Below, in pieces: positions 43,691 to 43,984 of a stretch of 43,984 bases of DNA. Location of the stretch: assembly GCA_947649285.1 (NCBI GenBank), contig CANSRB010000008.1, forward strand, positions 1 to 43,984, read 5' to 3'. The notes under the pieces were generated by a model. It was given only the letters and a program-made list of their open reading frames with translations. It did no database searches and was not told the origin of the DNA. The stretch's first letter is position 1; every line of letters starts with the position of its first letter. This DNA is from an uncultured Clostridia bacterium. GTDB lineage: Bacteria; Bacillota; Clostridia; Oscillospirales; Ruminococcaceae. The position numbers and the translations under genes are program-made.

Positions 43691-43929
43691 TCATTCGGCA
43701 AATGCCTGGAGTTCCTCCTCCAGCGAGCCCTGGATGCCATAAATTTGCTTGTAAATGCCCTCTTCCTTCAAGAGGGTTTCATGCGTCCCCCGCTGGACGA
43801 TCTCCCCATCGTTCAGCACCAGGATCTGATCCGCGTGCATCAGGGTGGTAATCCGGTGGGAAATCAGGATCACCGTACTGTTCCCGGTGTTGGTTTTCAG
43901 CGCGCTGCGGATTTTCGCATCCGTTTCCG
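43691..43929 (-). CDS. C-terminal part of a second ABC exporter half-transporter (5'-truncated by the contig end)
   Basis: ...AKIRSALKTNTGNSTVILISHRITTLMHADQILVLNDGEIVQRGTHETLLKEEGIYKQIYGIQ; probable partner of the downstream ABC exporter. Confidence 0.85.
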
Positions 43930-43984
43930 AGATCGGAAGAGCGTCGTGTAGGGAAAGAGTGTAGATCTCGGGGGTGGGCGTGTC
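43930..43984 (+). other. Illumina adapter contamination (not biological sequence)
   Basis: AGATCGGAAGAGCGTCGTGTAGGGAAAGAGTGTAGATCTCGG matches the standard Illumina adapter; the tail GGGTGGGCGTGTC looks like an error-bearing continuation. Confidence 0.97.

Noticed and set aside
43691-43984. Natural C-terminal-only ABC protein or fusion at the right edge
   Set aside because: Truncation coincides with adapter sequence, so it is an artefact of contig end.

Overview
The window is about 44 kb, moderately GC-rich, with almost all genes on the minus strand. The gene families suggest a Clostridia/Oscillospiraceae-like Firmicute (inference). Most of it is housekeeping metabolism in operons. Minus-strand blocks: argG-argH followed by a divergent ArgJ-like ORF; a divergent type IIA topoisomerase pair; a LiaF-like membrane protein and an ABC-F ATPase; a small serine recombinase; a PerR/Fur regulator with rubrerythrin; an aromatic amino acid supercluster (pheA, SGNH hydrolase, aroB, aroC, aroE-aroK fusion, then aroF, aroA, AlkD-like gene, tyrA); a YgjP-type metalloprotease; a complete glycogen cluster (glgB-glgC-glgD-glgA-glgP-GH13); exonuclease III; a DUF4838-like protein; a GNAT acetyltransferase; and two ABC exporter genes. 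Plus-strand genes are limited to a TrxB-like reductase and a DUF815-type AAA+ ATPase. Main second-look items: (1) an ArgJ-like protein whose autoprocessing Thr motif is replaced, coupled to argH; (2) a dispersed, mosaic, hairpin-rich intergenic repeat family, including a 168-bp inverted pair flanking 14 kb; (3) a 36-aa membrane mini-ORF behind an SD-sequestering hairpin, inside an 85% direct repeat; (4) orphan structured intergenic regions, including mutually exclusive helices; (5) a truncated phosphotransferase pseudogene; (6) Illumina adapter sequence at the right end, an artefact. No tRNA, rRNA or CRISPR array was recognised. All family calls come from reading motifs; no database search was run.
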